In this document: positions 34,830-43,387 of the stretch, piece after piece
Layout: every line of letters begins with the position of its first letter
Numbering within the stretch: the first letter of the stretch is position 1
NCBI RefSeq assembly: GCF_003626695.1
Contig: NZ_RBAH01000033.1
Location: forward strand, 1-64,000
Reading direction: 5' to 3'
Source: Paenibacillus ginsengarvi
GTDB taxonomy: Bacteria; Bacillota; Bacilli; Paenibacillales; NBRC-103111
Length of the DNA: 64,000 nt
Translations under genes and position numbers: made by a program
The notes under the pieces: model-generated
Told to the model about the DNA's origin: nothing
Databases searched by the model: none
What the model saw: only the letters and a program-made list of their open reading frames with translations

Positions 34830-36410
34830 ATGAAGGAATTCAAGAAAATCTCGTGGATGATGACAGCCGGTTCGGTTTTGGTGATCTGTGCGGCAGGATG
34901 CAACAGCTCGGATTCGGGTTCGGCAGGGCAGTCAAGCCCGAGCGCGGCGCCGTCTGCCGGTACAGCGTCAAGCGCGCCGCCAGCTGCCACATTCCCGCTA
35001 AAGGAAAAGGCTTCATTCGAAATATTCTCCGCCGCCCACGATACGAAACCGCAAAGGGGAACTGAACCAATTTTTGCCGAAATTGAAAAAAGAACGAATG
35101 TACAGCTGAAATTGACCAACATTCCCTCTGCAAGCTACGCCGATAAATTCAAGGTGACTCTGGTTTCCGGCGATTTGCCGGATGTGATGGATTCGGACGT
35201 CGCCTCGGCGAAAAAGTACGGCATGGATGGAGCGTTCTTGGCGCTGGACGACTTGCTCAAAAAGTTCGGCCCCAACATTTTGAAAGCGATCAAGGAAGAA
35301 GGCATAGATGCTTCCTTGCGGGCAGCCGACGGGAAAATTTATGGGATTCCCTATTTTTCCATGCCGGGTACCACCGCTACCGTCCCGCAATACAGACAGG
35401 ATTGGTTGGATGAAGTGAAACTGAAAGCCCCAACAAACCCGGATGAGTTTTATAAAGTCCTCAAAGCTTTCAAAGATGCGAATTTGGGAGGCAAGGACAC
35501 GATTCCGTTCGCTCCGCAAGGTTATAGCAACTTCCCGATCTTCAGGGCGTTCGGAACGGATCCGCGCATGTATCTGAACAAAGAAGGGGTGTATCAATTT
35601 GGCCCTGCTCTTCCAGGGATGAAAGATGCGCTGACCTTCTTGAACAAACTATATATCGAAAAATTAATCGATCCCGAATTTGCGATCATCTCGAAACAGC
35701 AATGGGAAGCGAAGGTTAGTAAAGGCAATGTGGGGGCGATCTTCTTTAACCCGGGCCGCACCGATTTCTTCACGGATGTGCTCAAGAAGGAAAATGCGAA
35801 AGCCAAGATGGTGGGCGGCGGAGCGCTCAAGGATAAAAACGGAAAAGGAGAGTTGCTGCCGGATTTCAGCCTGAAAGGTGTCATGGCGATTTCGTCCAAG
35901 TCCAAAAACGCGGAGTTGATCGTAAAATATTATGACTTCTTGTACAGCCCTGTAGGCAGGCTTCTGACGCAATATGGCATTGAAGGTCAGAGCTATACCA
36001 TGAAAGATGGAAAGCCGCAATATACGGATGATTTCAAGAAAGATATGGTGAATAACCCCATAAATCTAGGCATAGGCACATCCAAATATTTCTTTACCGC
36101 TCCTCTGCCGAGCCTATTCAAGGATCGAAATGAAGGCATGTTAGTGGCCGATGCCGTAGAAACTTCGAAGCCCGATTGGACCAAGCAGGAGCCGCAACTG
36201 AGCTTTACGCAAGCGGAGCAGGATATCGTGTCCAAAAACCTGCAACCGATTATGGACAAAACGAGCGAGTACATGATCAAATTCATCATCGGCCAGGAAC
36301 CGTTGACAAACTTCGATAAATACGTAGGAGAACTGAAGCAACGCGGTTTGGATGACTTGGTCAAGACTTATAATGCAGCGTATCAACGTGCTTTGAAAGC
36401 TTCCCAATAA
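34830..36410 (+). CDS. Sugar ABC transporter substrate-binding lipoprotein, LipO-like
   Basis: 526 residues from the ATG at 34830 after AAGGAAGGGG; 33 upstream open codons are not coding. The lipobox is at ICAAGC, followed by a Ser/Ala/Pro linker. Long-type binding protein with AADGKIYGIPYFSMPGT and a carboxy-terminal region rich in Lys/Asp. Works with the permeases at 32705 and 33632. It is followed by a strong stem-loop and then the lyase gene. Confidence 0.92.
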   Translation: MKEFKKISWMMTAGSVLVICAAGCNSSDSGSAGQSSPSAAPSAGTASSAPPAATFPLKEKASFEIFSAAHDTKPQRGTEPIFAEIEKRTNVQLKLTNIPSASYADKFKVTLVSGDLPDVMDSDVASAKKYGMDGAFLALDDLLKKFGPNILKAIKEEGIDASLRAADGKIYGIPYFSMPGTTATVPQYRQDWLDEVKLKAPTNPDEFYKVLKAFKDANLGGKDTIPFAPQGYSNFPIFRAFGTDPRMYLNKEGVYQFGPALPGMKDALTFLNKLYIEKLIDPEFAIISKQQWEAKVSKGNVGAIFFNPGRTDFFTDVLKKENAKAKMVGGGALKDKNGKGELLPDFSLKGVMAISSKSKNAELIVKYYDFLYSPVGRLLTQYGIEGQSYTMKDGKPQYTDDFKKDMVNNPINLGIGTSKYFFTAPLPSLFKDRNEGMLVADAVETSKPDWTKQEPQLSFTQAEQDIVSKNLQPIMDKTSEYMIKFIIGQEPLTNFDKYVGELKQRGLDDLVKTYNAAYQRALKASQ

Positions 36411-36427
36411 TCCAAGAATGCAAGAAA

Positions 36428-36470
36428 GATTCTAAATTGGAAGGCAGTTGCTGCCCTCCAATTTAGAATC
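36428..36470 (+). terminator. Long stem-loop after the binding-protein gene, no T tail
   Basis: GATTCTAAATTGGA + GGCAG pairs with CTGCC + TCCAATTTAGAATC around a 3-base loop, about 19 bp with one bulge. No T run follows, so it is more likely an mRNA-stabilising or processing hairpin that lets the binding-protein segment accumulate than a terminator. Confidence 0.7.
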
Positions 36471-36524
36471 GCGATTGATCGGGTTCATTACAGCATGAAG
36501 CTTGATTGAGAAGGAGATGCACGA

Positions 36525-38753
36525 ATGATATCGCTCCATTTCGAGAAAATTTCCATGTATCCCAGACATGAGGAACCGTGCATGATCGCGGTGCCATTCG
36601 CGAAAGGGGTAGTGTCTGATACAACAAGAGTATCCGTCCTTGACGGCAACGTGGCGATACCGACTCAAACAAGGGTGACCGCCAAATGGCCCGATGGCTC
36701 CGTAAAATGGCTGCTGCTGCATTTTCTAGCCGATCTTCCGGCCAATTTGGGCAAAGCGTTCGCACTCTCGACGGATCGCGTAACGGCAGTACCTGCGAAC
36801 CCAGTCATGATCGAGCCGGTGAATGGCACGTTTGTGATCCGTACGGGTGCGATCGAAGCCGAGTTGACAGCACCGGGAGGAACGGGATTATTCCAATCGT
36901 TGAAGCGAACAGGATTTGTACCCACCCATGATGTGGTTGGACCCTCGCTTCGAGACGCTTCCGAACAGGAGTATGATTGCCAGATTTCCTCAGAAGGCTG
37001 GCGCGTCATCGAAGCGGGTCCGGTTCGCTGTGCGGTTGAAGCGAGAGGAAAGCACCGCGATCGTGCAAAAGAGAGCCAATGGTTTGACTTTGTAGTCCGG
37101 GTCTATGCGTATGCCGGCAAGCCTTGGCTAATGATCGACTACCAGATTGTCAATAAGGAGCCAGAGAGCGAGCAGGTGATTCACGCAGCCGAATTGCATG
37201 TTCGTTCCGCGCACGCTATCCGGACGTCCGATCAACTTCGATTGGGGATGAACCGCGCCGGAGTCGATCGCAGGATGAAGAGCGGATCGCCGGGAGAACG
37301 GTTGTCGTGTAAATTTACGGCCGAGAATCTCGAAAAAGAATTTATCGAAGACCAGGCGGAAACGTTCGCGGGTACTTTCTGGGCGGATCTGTCCGGACAT
37401 CAGCACGGCGGAATTAGTGTTACTTTGTTTCAGGCCTTGCAAAATTGTCCTAAATCGTTGGATGTGACCGGCGAAGAAATAACCGTCGGCATTATTCCTG
37501 CCGGACATCCGATCCGTATGCTGCAGGGAATGGCCAAAACCCATCGATTGTTCCTGCATGTGCATCGCGGGGACGAAACGCTGGAAGAAGTGAATGTACG
37601 CAGTCTGCAATTCCAGCTTCCGGATCATCCCGTTCTTGAGTCTGCTGCATTCGAGCGCGCCGGCATAATCGAATCGATTCCCGGCGATCAGACGATAGAT
37701 TGGGTGGAACGCGGATTTTATCGGATGGCCGACGGCCGTACGAAAACATACGGCATGCTTGATTGGGGCGATGCGCCGGATAAAGACTATACGGCCCAGG
37801 GCAGAGGCGGCGGAGATTGGGTATGGGTGAACAACGAATATGATCTGCCGCATGCGATGATGCATTTGTATGCGAGAACCGGTAAACGAAGGTTTTACGA
37901 CTATTTGATGAGAGCGGCGGAACATTGGAAGGACGTGGACATTCTCCATTACAGCCCCAATCCGCTGCGTCATCAAGGTCAAGTGATGCATTCCGCCAAG
38001 CATGTGACAGGCGAGGTGAAAATATGTCATGAGTGGGTGGAAGGGTTGCTTGATTACTACCACCTAACGGGGGAAGCATCCGCACTCGAGGCCGCAATCG
38101 GCATCGGAGACAATGTGAGGAGGCTGCTGGCTACTCCCCGTTACCAAGGCGAAGGCGGCGTTTCCGCAAGAGAAAGCGGTTGGGCGCTTCGCAGTCTGGG
38201 AGCTTTGTATACCGAGACCCATGACGAGAAGTGGCTGCAATCCGCAGACCAAATCGTCGATCATTTCGAAGCCTGGAAAAAGAAGTATGGCGCCTGGCTG
38301 GCACCGGCTGCAGGGCATGTCGTTTATCGTTCAGGCTTCATGATATGCATCGCCGTCAACAGCTTGATGCGCTATTATCGAATCCGCCCGGATGAACGGA
38401 TCAAGCAAATGATCGTGGACGCGTTGGAGGATTATGTGGAGCATTGCTATGTGAAGGAAACGGGCATGTTCTATTACAAAGAACTGCCGAGCACGCAGCA
38501 TCTGCACAGCAATCCAATCTGTCTGGAATCGCTCTCCTATGCCTACGAATTCTCCGGCGACCTCAAATATTTGGAAGCCGGGCGAGTCACCTTCGAAGAG
38601 GCCATCAGAGTCGCTCAGGGGAGTGGTAAAACAAGGGAAATATCCGGCGAGGCGCTTATTTTTTGGGGAGACAGTCCGAAAAAGTTTGCCCAATACTACT
38701 ACCCGATCTTTTATTATTATCGAACTATCCTAAAAGCCGGCATCAAGTTCTAA
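36525..38753 (+). CDS. PcRGLX/YetA-like protein (exo-rhamnogalacturonan lyase family)
   Basis: 742 residues, ATG after GAGAAGGAG. The amino-terminal region (TRVTAKWPDGSVKWLLLHFLADLP) matches the RIFT-barrel start of the PcRGLX/YetA family, as known from memory; the middle is beta-rich, and the carboxy-terminal 300 residues (MLDWGDAPDKDY ... NNEYDLPHAMMHLYARTGKRRFYD ... HVTGEVKICHEWVEGLLDYY) form an alpha/alpha-barrel-like domain. The founding member is a polysaccharide lyase family 26 rhamnogalacturonan lyase. There is no signal peptide, so it would act on imported oligosaccharides. It completes the operon begun at 32705. A decayed piece of a related gene seems present near 55090. Confidence 0.75.
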   Translation: MISLHFEKISMYPRHEEPCMIAVPFAKGVVSDTTRVSVLDGNVAIPTQTRVTAKWPDGSVKWLLLHFLADLPANLGKAFALSTDRVTAVPANPVMIEPVNGTFVIRTGAIEAELTAPGGTGLFQSLKRTGFVPTHDVVGPSLRDASEQEYDCQISSEGWRVIEAGPVRCAVEARGKHRDRAKESQWFDFVVRVYAYAGKPWLMIDYQIVNKEPESEQVIHAAELHVRSAHAIRTSDQLRLGMNRAGVDRRMKSGSPGERLSCKFTAENLEKEFIEDQAETFAGTFWADLSGHQHGGISVTLFQALQNCPKSLDVTGEEITVGIIPAGHPIRMLQGMAKTHRLFLHVHRGDETLEEVNVRSLQFQLPDHPVLESAAFERAGIIESIPGDQTIDWVERGFYRMADGRTKTYGMLDWGDAPDKDYTAQGRGGGDWVWVNNEYDLPHAMMHLYARTGKRRFYDYLMRAAEHWKDVDILHYSPNPLRHQGQVMHSAKHVTGEVKICHEWVEGLLDYYHLTGEASALEAAIGIGDNVRRLLATPRYQGEGGVSARESGWALRSLGALYTETHDEKWLQSADQIVDHFEAWKKKYGAWLAPAAGHVVYRSGFMICIAVNSLMRYYRIRPDERIKQMIVDALEDYVEHCYVKETGMFYYKELPSTQHLHSNPICLESLSYAYEFSGDLKYLEAGRVTFEEAIRVAQGSGKTREISGEALIFWGDSPKKFAQYYYPIFYYYRTILKAGIKF

Positions 38754-38775
38754 ACATGCGGAAGTGGGATAAGGT

Positions 38776-38904
38776 TTGCGTAGGCAATGGGAACATTTGA
38801 CCGCACCGGACTTTACGCAGGCTTGCCGAAGAGAACTCATCGCCTTGCTTGCCGAGCGAGCGGCGCACGCTGTCAAGCTCATAAAGGATAACGAGGAAGC
38901 CTGA
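38776..38904 (+). pseudogene. Creatininase-like remnant
   Basis: A 42-codon frame from a TTG reads RRQWEHLTAPDFTQACRRE, the typical amino end of creatininase-family amidohydrolases, then jumps to a helical LLAERAAHAVKLIKDNEEA like the family's carboxy end. The 200 or so residues with the metal site are missing. It is followed by another remnant, so this 500-base gap is a gene graveyard. Confidence 0.42.
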
Positions 38905-39030
38905 AGGCTGCAGCAGGAATTTTTCGACGGCGGTAGGCGTAAATGATCACGCTGCAGACGAGCGGCTATGGAAGCTTGCGGTGTTCGAACGTTAAAAGTG
39001 GTGTTTGAATCCAGGCATGGAGGGGACTGG

Positions 39031-39274
39031 ATGAAGCTCCAGCTTCAAAATAAAGTGATTGTAATAACCGGCGCGCTGGGCAAGATCGGCTTCTCTTCAA
39101 CTCGAATGTTTCTGGAGAGGCGCCAAGGTGGTCGCCAATGATTGGGTAGTTGCGAATAATTCTCCCCGGATGTTGGCGCTGATGGAGCAATATGGCCCGG
39201 AAAGGCTGCTGTCTGATGCCTCCGCCTACATCAAGGGATCGCTGTATACGATCGACGGAGGGATCCGGATATGA
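39031..39274 (+). pseudogene. Short-chain dehydrogenase remnant (frameshifted, centre deleted)
   Basis: After GGAGGGG an ATG opens MKLQLQNKVIVITGALGKIG, the SDR nucleotide-binding start. After RMFLE the frame is lost; one base over it continues GAKVVANDW, the usual second strand. The carboxy end SDASAYIKGSLYTIDGGIRI with TGA at 39272 is the standard SDR ending. The catalytic Ser-Tyr-Lys region, roughly 170 residues, is gone. Its stop overlaps the ATG of the next gene (ATGA), a relic of a coupled operon. Confidence 0.75.
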
Positions 39275-40371
39275 GGAAGCGGGTTGCGGTGATCATAACC
39301 CAATACTGGCTTAATTCCCACGCTGATGTGATCGTCAGCAGGCTGCTTGGCGAGCTTGGATATAAACCGCAAGTCGAGCTTGTCGCTATGTACGTCGAAC
39401 AAGTGACAGCCAGAGACTTGAGTCGTGAGCAATCCGTGAGGCACGGCGTACCCATCTGTGCCACCATTGAGGAAGCGGTCGCCTGGGGTGCCCCAGAACG
39501 GCCGGTCGACGGTGTTGTCGTCATCGGGGAGCATGGAGATTACCCGTGGAATGAGAAGCAGCAGCACTTGTATCCGCGGCTGAGGTTCATGCAAGAGACG
39601 CTGGCGGCCATGGATCTTCACGGCATTCGCGTGCCGATCTTTCTGGATAAGCATTTCTCATACAACAATACGGATGCGCGCTGGATTTATGATGAGGTCA
39701 AGCGCCGGGGTATTCCTTTCATGGCCGGTTCTTCCATCCCCTACACGGATTATTTGCCTCACTTCGATCGGGCGTTTCTGCAGAGAGGCCGGATATTCTT
39801 CATCAACAGTCATGGCGGGCATGAGTCTTACGGATTCCATGGCATGGAAGTGCTGCAGGCGCTAGCTGAACACCGCCTCGGGGCGGAGTTGGGCGTCGCA
39901 TCCGTTCATGCCTTGTCAGGTGACGAGATGTGGCAAGCGATGGACCGTGGAGAATGGCCGGAAGCGCTGATGCTGCGTGCCCTCGCACTCGAGCCGGAGC
40001 TAGCAGGGAGACATCCCCGTAAGGAGTGTCCTAATCCCGCGCTGTTCGTCGTAACCTATCAGGATGGTACGATGGGGTACGTGGCTCAGCTCGATAAATT
40101 TGCAACCCGATGGAGCTTTGCCGTTCAGGATGATGAAGGCGCTTGTATCGCTGCGTACTGTAATACAGGGACAGAGAGGCCTTATCGCCATTTTACCAGG
40201 CTGACCGAAATGATAGAGGAGATGATCATCAACGGGACCCTTCCTTGCCGGATTGAAAGAAATTTGCTTACCACTTTCTTGATCAATTCCGCCATGGAAT
40301 CCTTATATCTGAGACGCCCGTTGTCCTTGGAAGAATGGAATGTTGCTTATGACCCGGCACCGAACCGCTGA
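39271..40371 (+). CDS. Conserved protein of unknown function (GEHGDYP family)
   Basis: 366 residues. Distinct motifs are RVAVIITQYWLNSHADVIV at the amino end, VDGVVVIGEHGDYPWNEKQQ, FLDKHFSYNNTDARW, FMAGSSIP and YGFHGMEVLQALAEHRLG. From memory these occur in uncharacterised proteins of Planctomycetes, Acidobacteria and similar genome types; members in Bacillota seem unusual. No cofactor motif of Gfo/Idh/MocA type is evident, although such proteins are often loosely linked to that group. Its start is coupled to the SDR remnant. Conserved His, Asp and Glu suggest an enzyme, but the role is unknown. Confidence 0.8.
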   Translation: MRKRVAVIITQYWLNSHADVIVSRLLGELGYKPQVELVAMYVEQVTARDLSREQSVRHGVPICATIEEAVAWGAPERPVDGVVVIGEHGDYPWNEKQQHLYPRLRFMQETLAAMDLHGIRVPIFLDKHFSYNNTDARWIYDEVKRRGIPFMAGSSIPYTDYLPHFDRAFLQRGRIFFINSHGGHESYGFHGMEVLQALAEHRLGAELGVASVHALSGDEMWQAMDRGEWPEALMLRALALEPELAGRHPRKECPNPALFVVTYQDGTMGYVAQLDKFATRWSFAVQDDEGACIAAYCNTGTERPYRHFTRLTEMIEEMIINGTLPCRIERNLLTTFLINSAMESLYLRRPLSLEEWNVAYDPAPNR

Positions 40372-40400
40372 TCTTCACTTCGGCATGGAAGGACCTGCTT

Positions 40401-42017
40401 GTGACCGGGAAGTTTTATAAAGCGGACGAATCTTACCAGTCATGGCTGGCGGTGAAAGCTGCGGATGCCGCGATCATGGCCTACTGCAACCGGGTGGAAG
40501 CGAGAATCGGCGTCGGTGCCGGGTATGAAGCCGACATCTCTAATGTGGATACCTACCGAGAATTATTATATCTCGATGAAACGATTGATCGAGAAATGGG
40601 AGGAGACGATCCTGTGCTTGTATTAAACAAGTTCGATTTTGCAAGAGAATCCGATGCATGGGTGATCCCGGAATCGGATCGGGTTGTACGGCAGGAGAAC
40701 GGATTGTCCGTACGGGCTTCGGGCGGACCGTCGATTGCGATTGAAGGTCCGGGCGTTCATACGCGCAACGGCGACGCCATTCACTTAGTTTTCAAAGATC
40801 TGGGCAGCGGCTCCGGTTATGTTCGATTCGGCTTTGAAGGCGGTTTCGAATACGCCTATGTGGAATGCAACCTCGGCTGTCGCGAGGCTGCGCTTTTCAC
40901 CAGCGAGTGGAATCGCGCACAGCCCGTCGTTCGGGTCGAGTTGCCGCCTGCTGTGCAGGACGAGATCGAAGTTACTTTGGTCAAAACAGAAGGAGCCGGC
41001 AATCGGATCAAGCTGGCCGATCTGGCAATCTATTGGAACGGCGAATGCGTGATTCGCAGCGGCGATCATGATATCATCCCTCAGTTGGGGGTAAGGATTA
41101 GTGTCGAGGATGCGGATGTGGAGCTGCTGCGATTCGCGCATGAAGGTCCAACAGCGCTGATGAAAGAGTATTTGAAGACAGGCGCCTGGCAAATGCTGAA
41201 TTCCCGCGATGTGAAGGACAATGTTCGATCTATTTGCAAAGGGATACGAAGCGCGGCGGAGCTTGGTATTGAATTATTAGTAGCGCCGGAATACTGTATA
41301 TTTGGTTTTTTTGGCACCAAGCCGACGCTCGATCAGATAGAACCGATGCAAGAGGCCGAAGCGATCATTCGAGCCTGTTTGCGGGAAACCGCAAACTCTC
41401 CCTACCTGATTGTCGGGAGACCGAATTGGGATCAGGTGAGACCCGGTTCGTCCGAACCTGTCTTCAATTCTTGCAGGTTGTACGATCCGGACGGCAATAC
41501 CGTGCGCGACAATCTAAAATTCAGGACTTGCGAAAGGCACTATTACCATGGGCACAGGCTGAACGAATTTGACATTTACGGCGTCCCGGTCAGCCTGCAT
41601 GTATGCCATGACCGAAGATATCCCGATCTGAGAACGCTGCCTGTCATGTTCGGCTCACGGCTCATCATTCATCCGGTTAACGGAGGACTCGTTACAGGTG
41701 CCCGTGTAGCCGTACAGGCAGTGGCCAAAGATGAAACAGCAACCACGCACGCATTCTACCTGAGAGCCTCTACGGATGGGGGCAGTTATATGATCGGACC
41801 GAAAAAATTCGACAACCTGCTCGCCATCAGCTCGGAATGCAAGTTGACGGATTCTCCCGGCGAGCTTGCAGGCGCTCCTGCCGAAGAATTGGTCGTTGCC
41901 ACGATTCGAACGCACGACGCTTTTGGATATTGGCCCGTCCGCTCCTACCGGGCATCGGAAGCGATCGCAGAAGCCTACGAGCAGCTGTACCAAACGATGG
42001 GCGGACGGAATATTTGA
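40401..42017 (+). CDS. Nitrilase-superfamily amidase with long amino-terminal extension
   Basis: 538 residues from a GTG. The carboxy-terminal 270 residues carry the nitrilase triad: Glu297 (LLVAPEYCIFG), Lys373 (DNLKFRTCERHYY) and Cys402 (LHVCHDRRYPDLR). Residues 70-240 look like a beta-sandwich (SIAIEGPGVHTRNGDAIHLV ... VRFGFEGGFEYAYVECNLG), perhaps carbohydrate-binding, and the first 65 are helical and unrecognised. Nitrilase-fold enzymes cleave C-N bonds in amides or nitriles, so an N-acyl sugar or ureide is possible. It follows the unknown gene by 29 bases. Confidence 0.78.
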   Translation: MTGKFYKADESYQSWLAVKAADAAIMAYCNRVEARIGVGAGYEADISNVDTYRELLYLDETIDREMGGDDPVLVLNKFDFARESDAWVIPESDRVVRQENGLSVRASGGPSIAIEGPGVHTRNGDAIHLVFKDLGSGSGYVRFGFEGGFEYAYVECNLGCREAALFTSEWNRAQPVVRVELPPAVQDEIEVTLVKTEGAGNRIKLADLAIYWNGECVIRSGDHDIIPQLGVRISVEDADVELLRFAHEGPTALMKEYLKTGAWQMLNSRDVKDNVRSICKGIRSAAELGIELLVAPEYCIFGFFGTKPTLDQIEPMQEAEAIIRACLRETANSPYLIVGRPNWDQVRPGSSEPVFNSCRLYDPDGNTVRDNLKFRTCERHYYHGHRLNEFDIYGVPVSLHVCHDRRYPDLRTLPVMFGSRLIIHPVNGGLVTGARVAVQAVAKDETATTHAFYLRASTDGGSYMIGPKKFDNLLAISSECKLTDSPGELAGAPAEELVVATIRTHDAFGYWPVRSYRASEAIAEAYEQLYQTMGGRNI

Positions 42018-42022
42018 ATCGA

Positions 42023-42075
42023 TCCTCCGGACCGGTGCAGTCAAGGAAAGTTGCACCGGCTGGAGAATCGGAGGA
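42023..42075 (+). terminator. Two-tier stem-loop between nitrilase and GH63-like genes
   Basis: Outer arms TCCTCCG / CGGAGGA and inner arms CCGGTGCA / TGCACCGG, nested. No T run. It may fold around and protect the 3' end or modulate read-through. Confidence 0.5.
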
Positions 42076-42136
42076 TGTATCACGGTCACGAACGTTCGCT
42101 CGGGGAAGGATTGTGGAGAGAGAAGGAGACACTTTC

Positions 42137-43333
42137 ATGAGAAGTTTGAAACAGCAAGTGTATGACATGGGCAAGCCCGAGTGGAAATCGATGCTGGAAT
42201 ATACGGTAGAGCTTCATAAAAAGTGCACTCGAGAACCGGAGCCTCCCTTTCATTATCCATGGGAAGAAATCGGAACGGGGTACTGCTACGGTCCGGCATT
42301 CGGTCACATTGATCTAACCCATGCGACTTTGGACACCCTCCGTTATCAGCCGGATCATGCCAAACATCAAATCTTAAACTACTTAAACCTGCAGACTTCC
42401 GACGGATTGATCCCCGGCTGCATTTGGTTCCGCGACGGCGAGGTGAAATGGAGTACGGTGAAGGGGCATCCTCCGTTTTGGCCGGTGGCCGTGCAGGATT
42501 ATTATGACCTATACGAAGATATCGATTTGTTGAAAACCGCCTACCATGCTCTGGTTCGGCAAATCGGCTGGTTTGAAACCAAACGGAAGGCGGAAAACGA
42601 AGGGTACTACTATCTCGATCTGTGGAAAAAGGTATGGGAAAGCGGTGTCGATGACGGAATTCGGTATGACCATATCACACCGGGGCCATATGCGTGCGTC
42701 GATGCGACGGCGCATGTCTATCAAATGCATGTTTTCGCTGCACAATGGGCGAGCTTTCTTGATTTGCCTGCTGAATCCGCGAAATGGCAAATCAGAGCCG
42801 AACAGCTTGCGGAATTTATACGCTGCGCCTTGTTCGATGAAGAAACGGCTCTATTCCACGATATTTGGTCGGTTAATAATCCCGGGAGCCGTCGCCTTAC
42901 TTTTGAGGGCATGTGGCCGATGATGGTCGGTGCGGCAACCGTGAAGCAAGCGAATCGCGTGATCGATGAAAATGTATTGAATCCAAAGCGTTTTTTCACC
43001 AAGCATCCGGTTCCGACCATCGCTCTGGAAGATCCGGCATTTGAACTTCGCATGTGGCGGGGGCCTTCCTGGAACAGTATCACCTATTGGGTCGCTCGGG
43101 GTTGTACCCTGTACGGGAGAAACGATGCGGCCAAAGTGATTCTGGAACGCGCATTGGACCATACAGCCGAGAAATTTTCCGAGACCGGGACATTATGGGA
43201 GTTCTATCATCCACATGGAGGACATCCGACCGAACTCCAAAGAAAACCTTATACCGAGTTTAATCAACCGTGTCGCGAGTATATGGGCCATAACCCTTTG
43301 ATCGCCATGACCGATTTATGGGCTTCCCTATGA
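42137..43333 (+). CDS. GH63/MGH1-like (alpha/alpha)6-barrel glycoside hydrolase
   Basis: 398 residues from the ATG at 42137 after GAGAAGGAG; a longer open frame upstream overlaps the nitrilase gene. Hallmarks are the wide aromatic-rich barrel, the RMWRGPSWNSITYWVARG signature and a late Glu in FSETGTLWEFYHPHGG, as in GH63 glucosidases and mannosylglycerate hydrolases. Asp in LDLWKKVWESGVDDGIRYD may be the general acid. No signal peptide, so cytoplasmic. It should trim alpha-linked residues from imported oligosaccharides. Confidence 0.85.
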   Translation: MRSLKQQVYDMGKPEWKSMLEYTVELHKKCTREPEPPFHYPWEEIGTGYCYGPAFGHIDLTHATLDTLRYQPDHAKHQILNYLNLQTSDGLIPGCIWFRDGEVKWSTVKGHPPFWPVAVQDYYDLYEDIDLLKTAYHALVRQIGWFETKRKAENEGYYYLDLWKKVWESGVDDGIRYDHITPGPYACVDATAHVYQMHVFAAQWASFLDLPAESAKWQIRAEQLAEFIRCALFDEETALFHDIWSVNNPGSRRLTFEGMWPMMVGAATVKQANRVIDENVLNPKRFFTKHPVPTIALEDPAFELRMWRGPSWNSITYWVARGCTLYGRNDAAKVILERALDHTAEKFSETGTLWEFYHPHGGHPTELQRKPYTEFNQPCREYMGHNPLIAMTDLWASL

Positions 43334-43387
43334 AAAACCAGACCCGTTCGGAAAACGCAGAAAAGCTTATCGGGAGAGGTGCAACCG

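Noticed and set aside
37128-38063. 311-codon minus-strand frame inside the lyase gene
   Set aside because: No domain pattern, and fully contained in a well-supported gene.
41837-42136. Long amino-terminal extension of the GH63-like protein
   Set aside because: It overlaps the end of the nitrilase gene and a hairpin; the ATG at 42137 has a proper ribosome site and gives the natural start.
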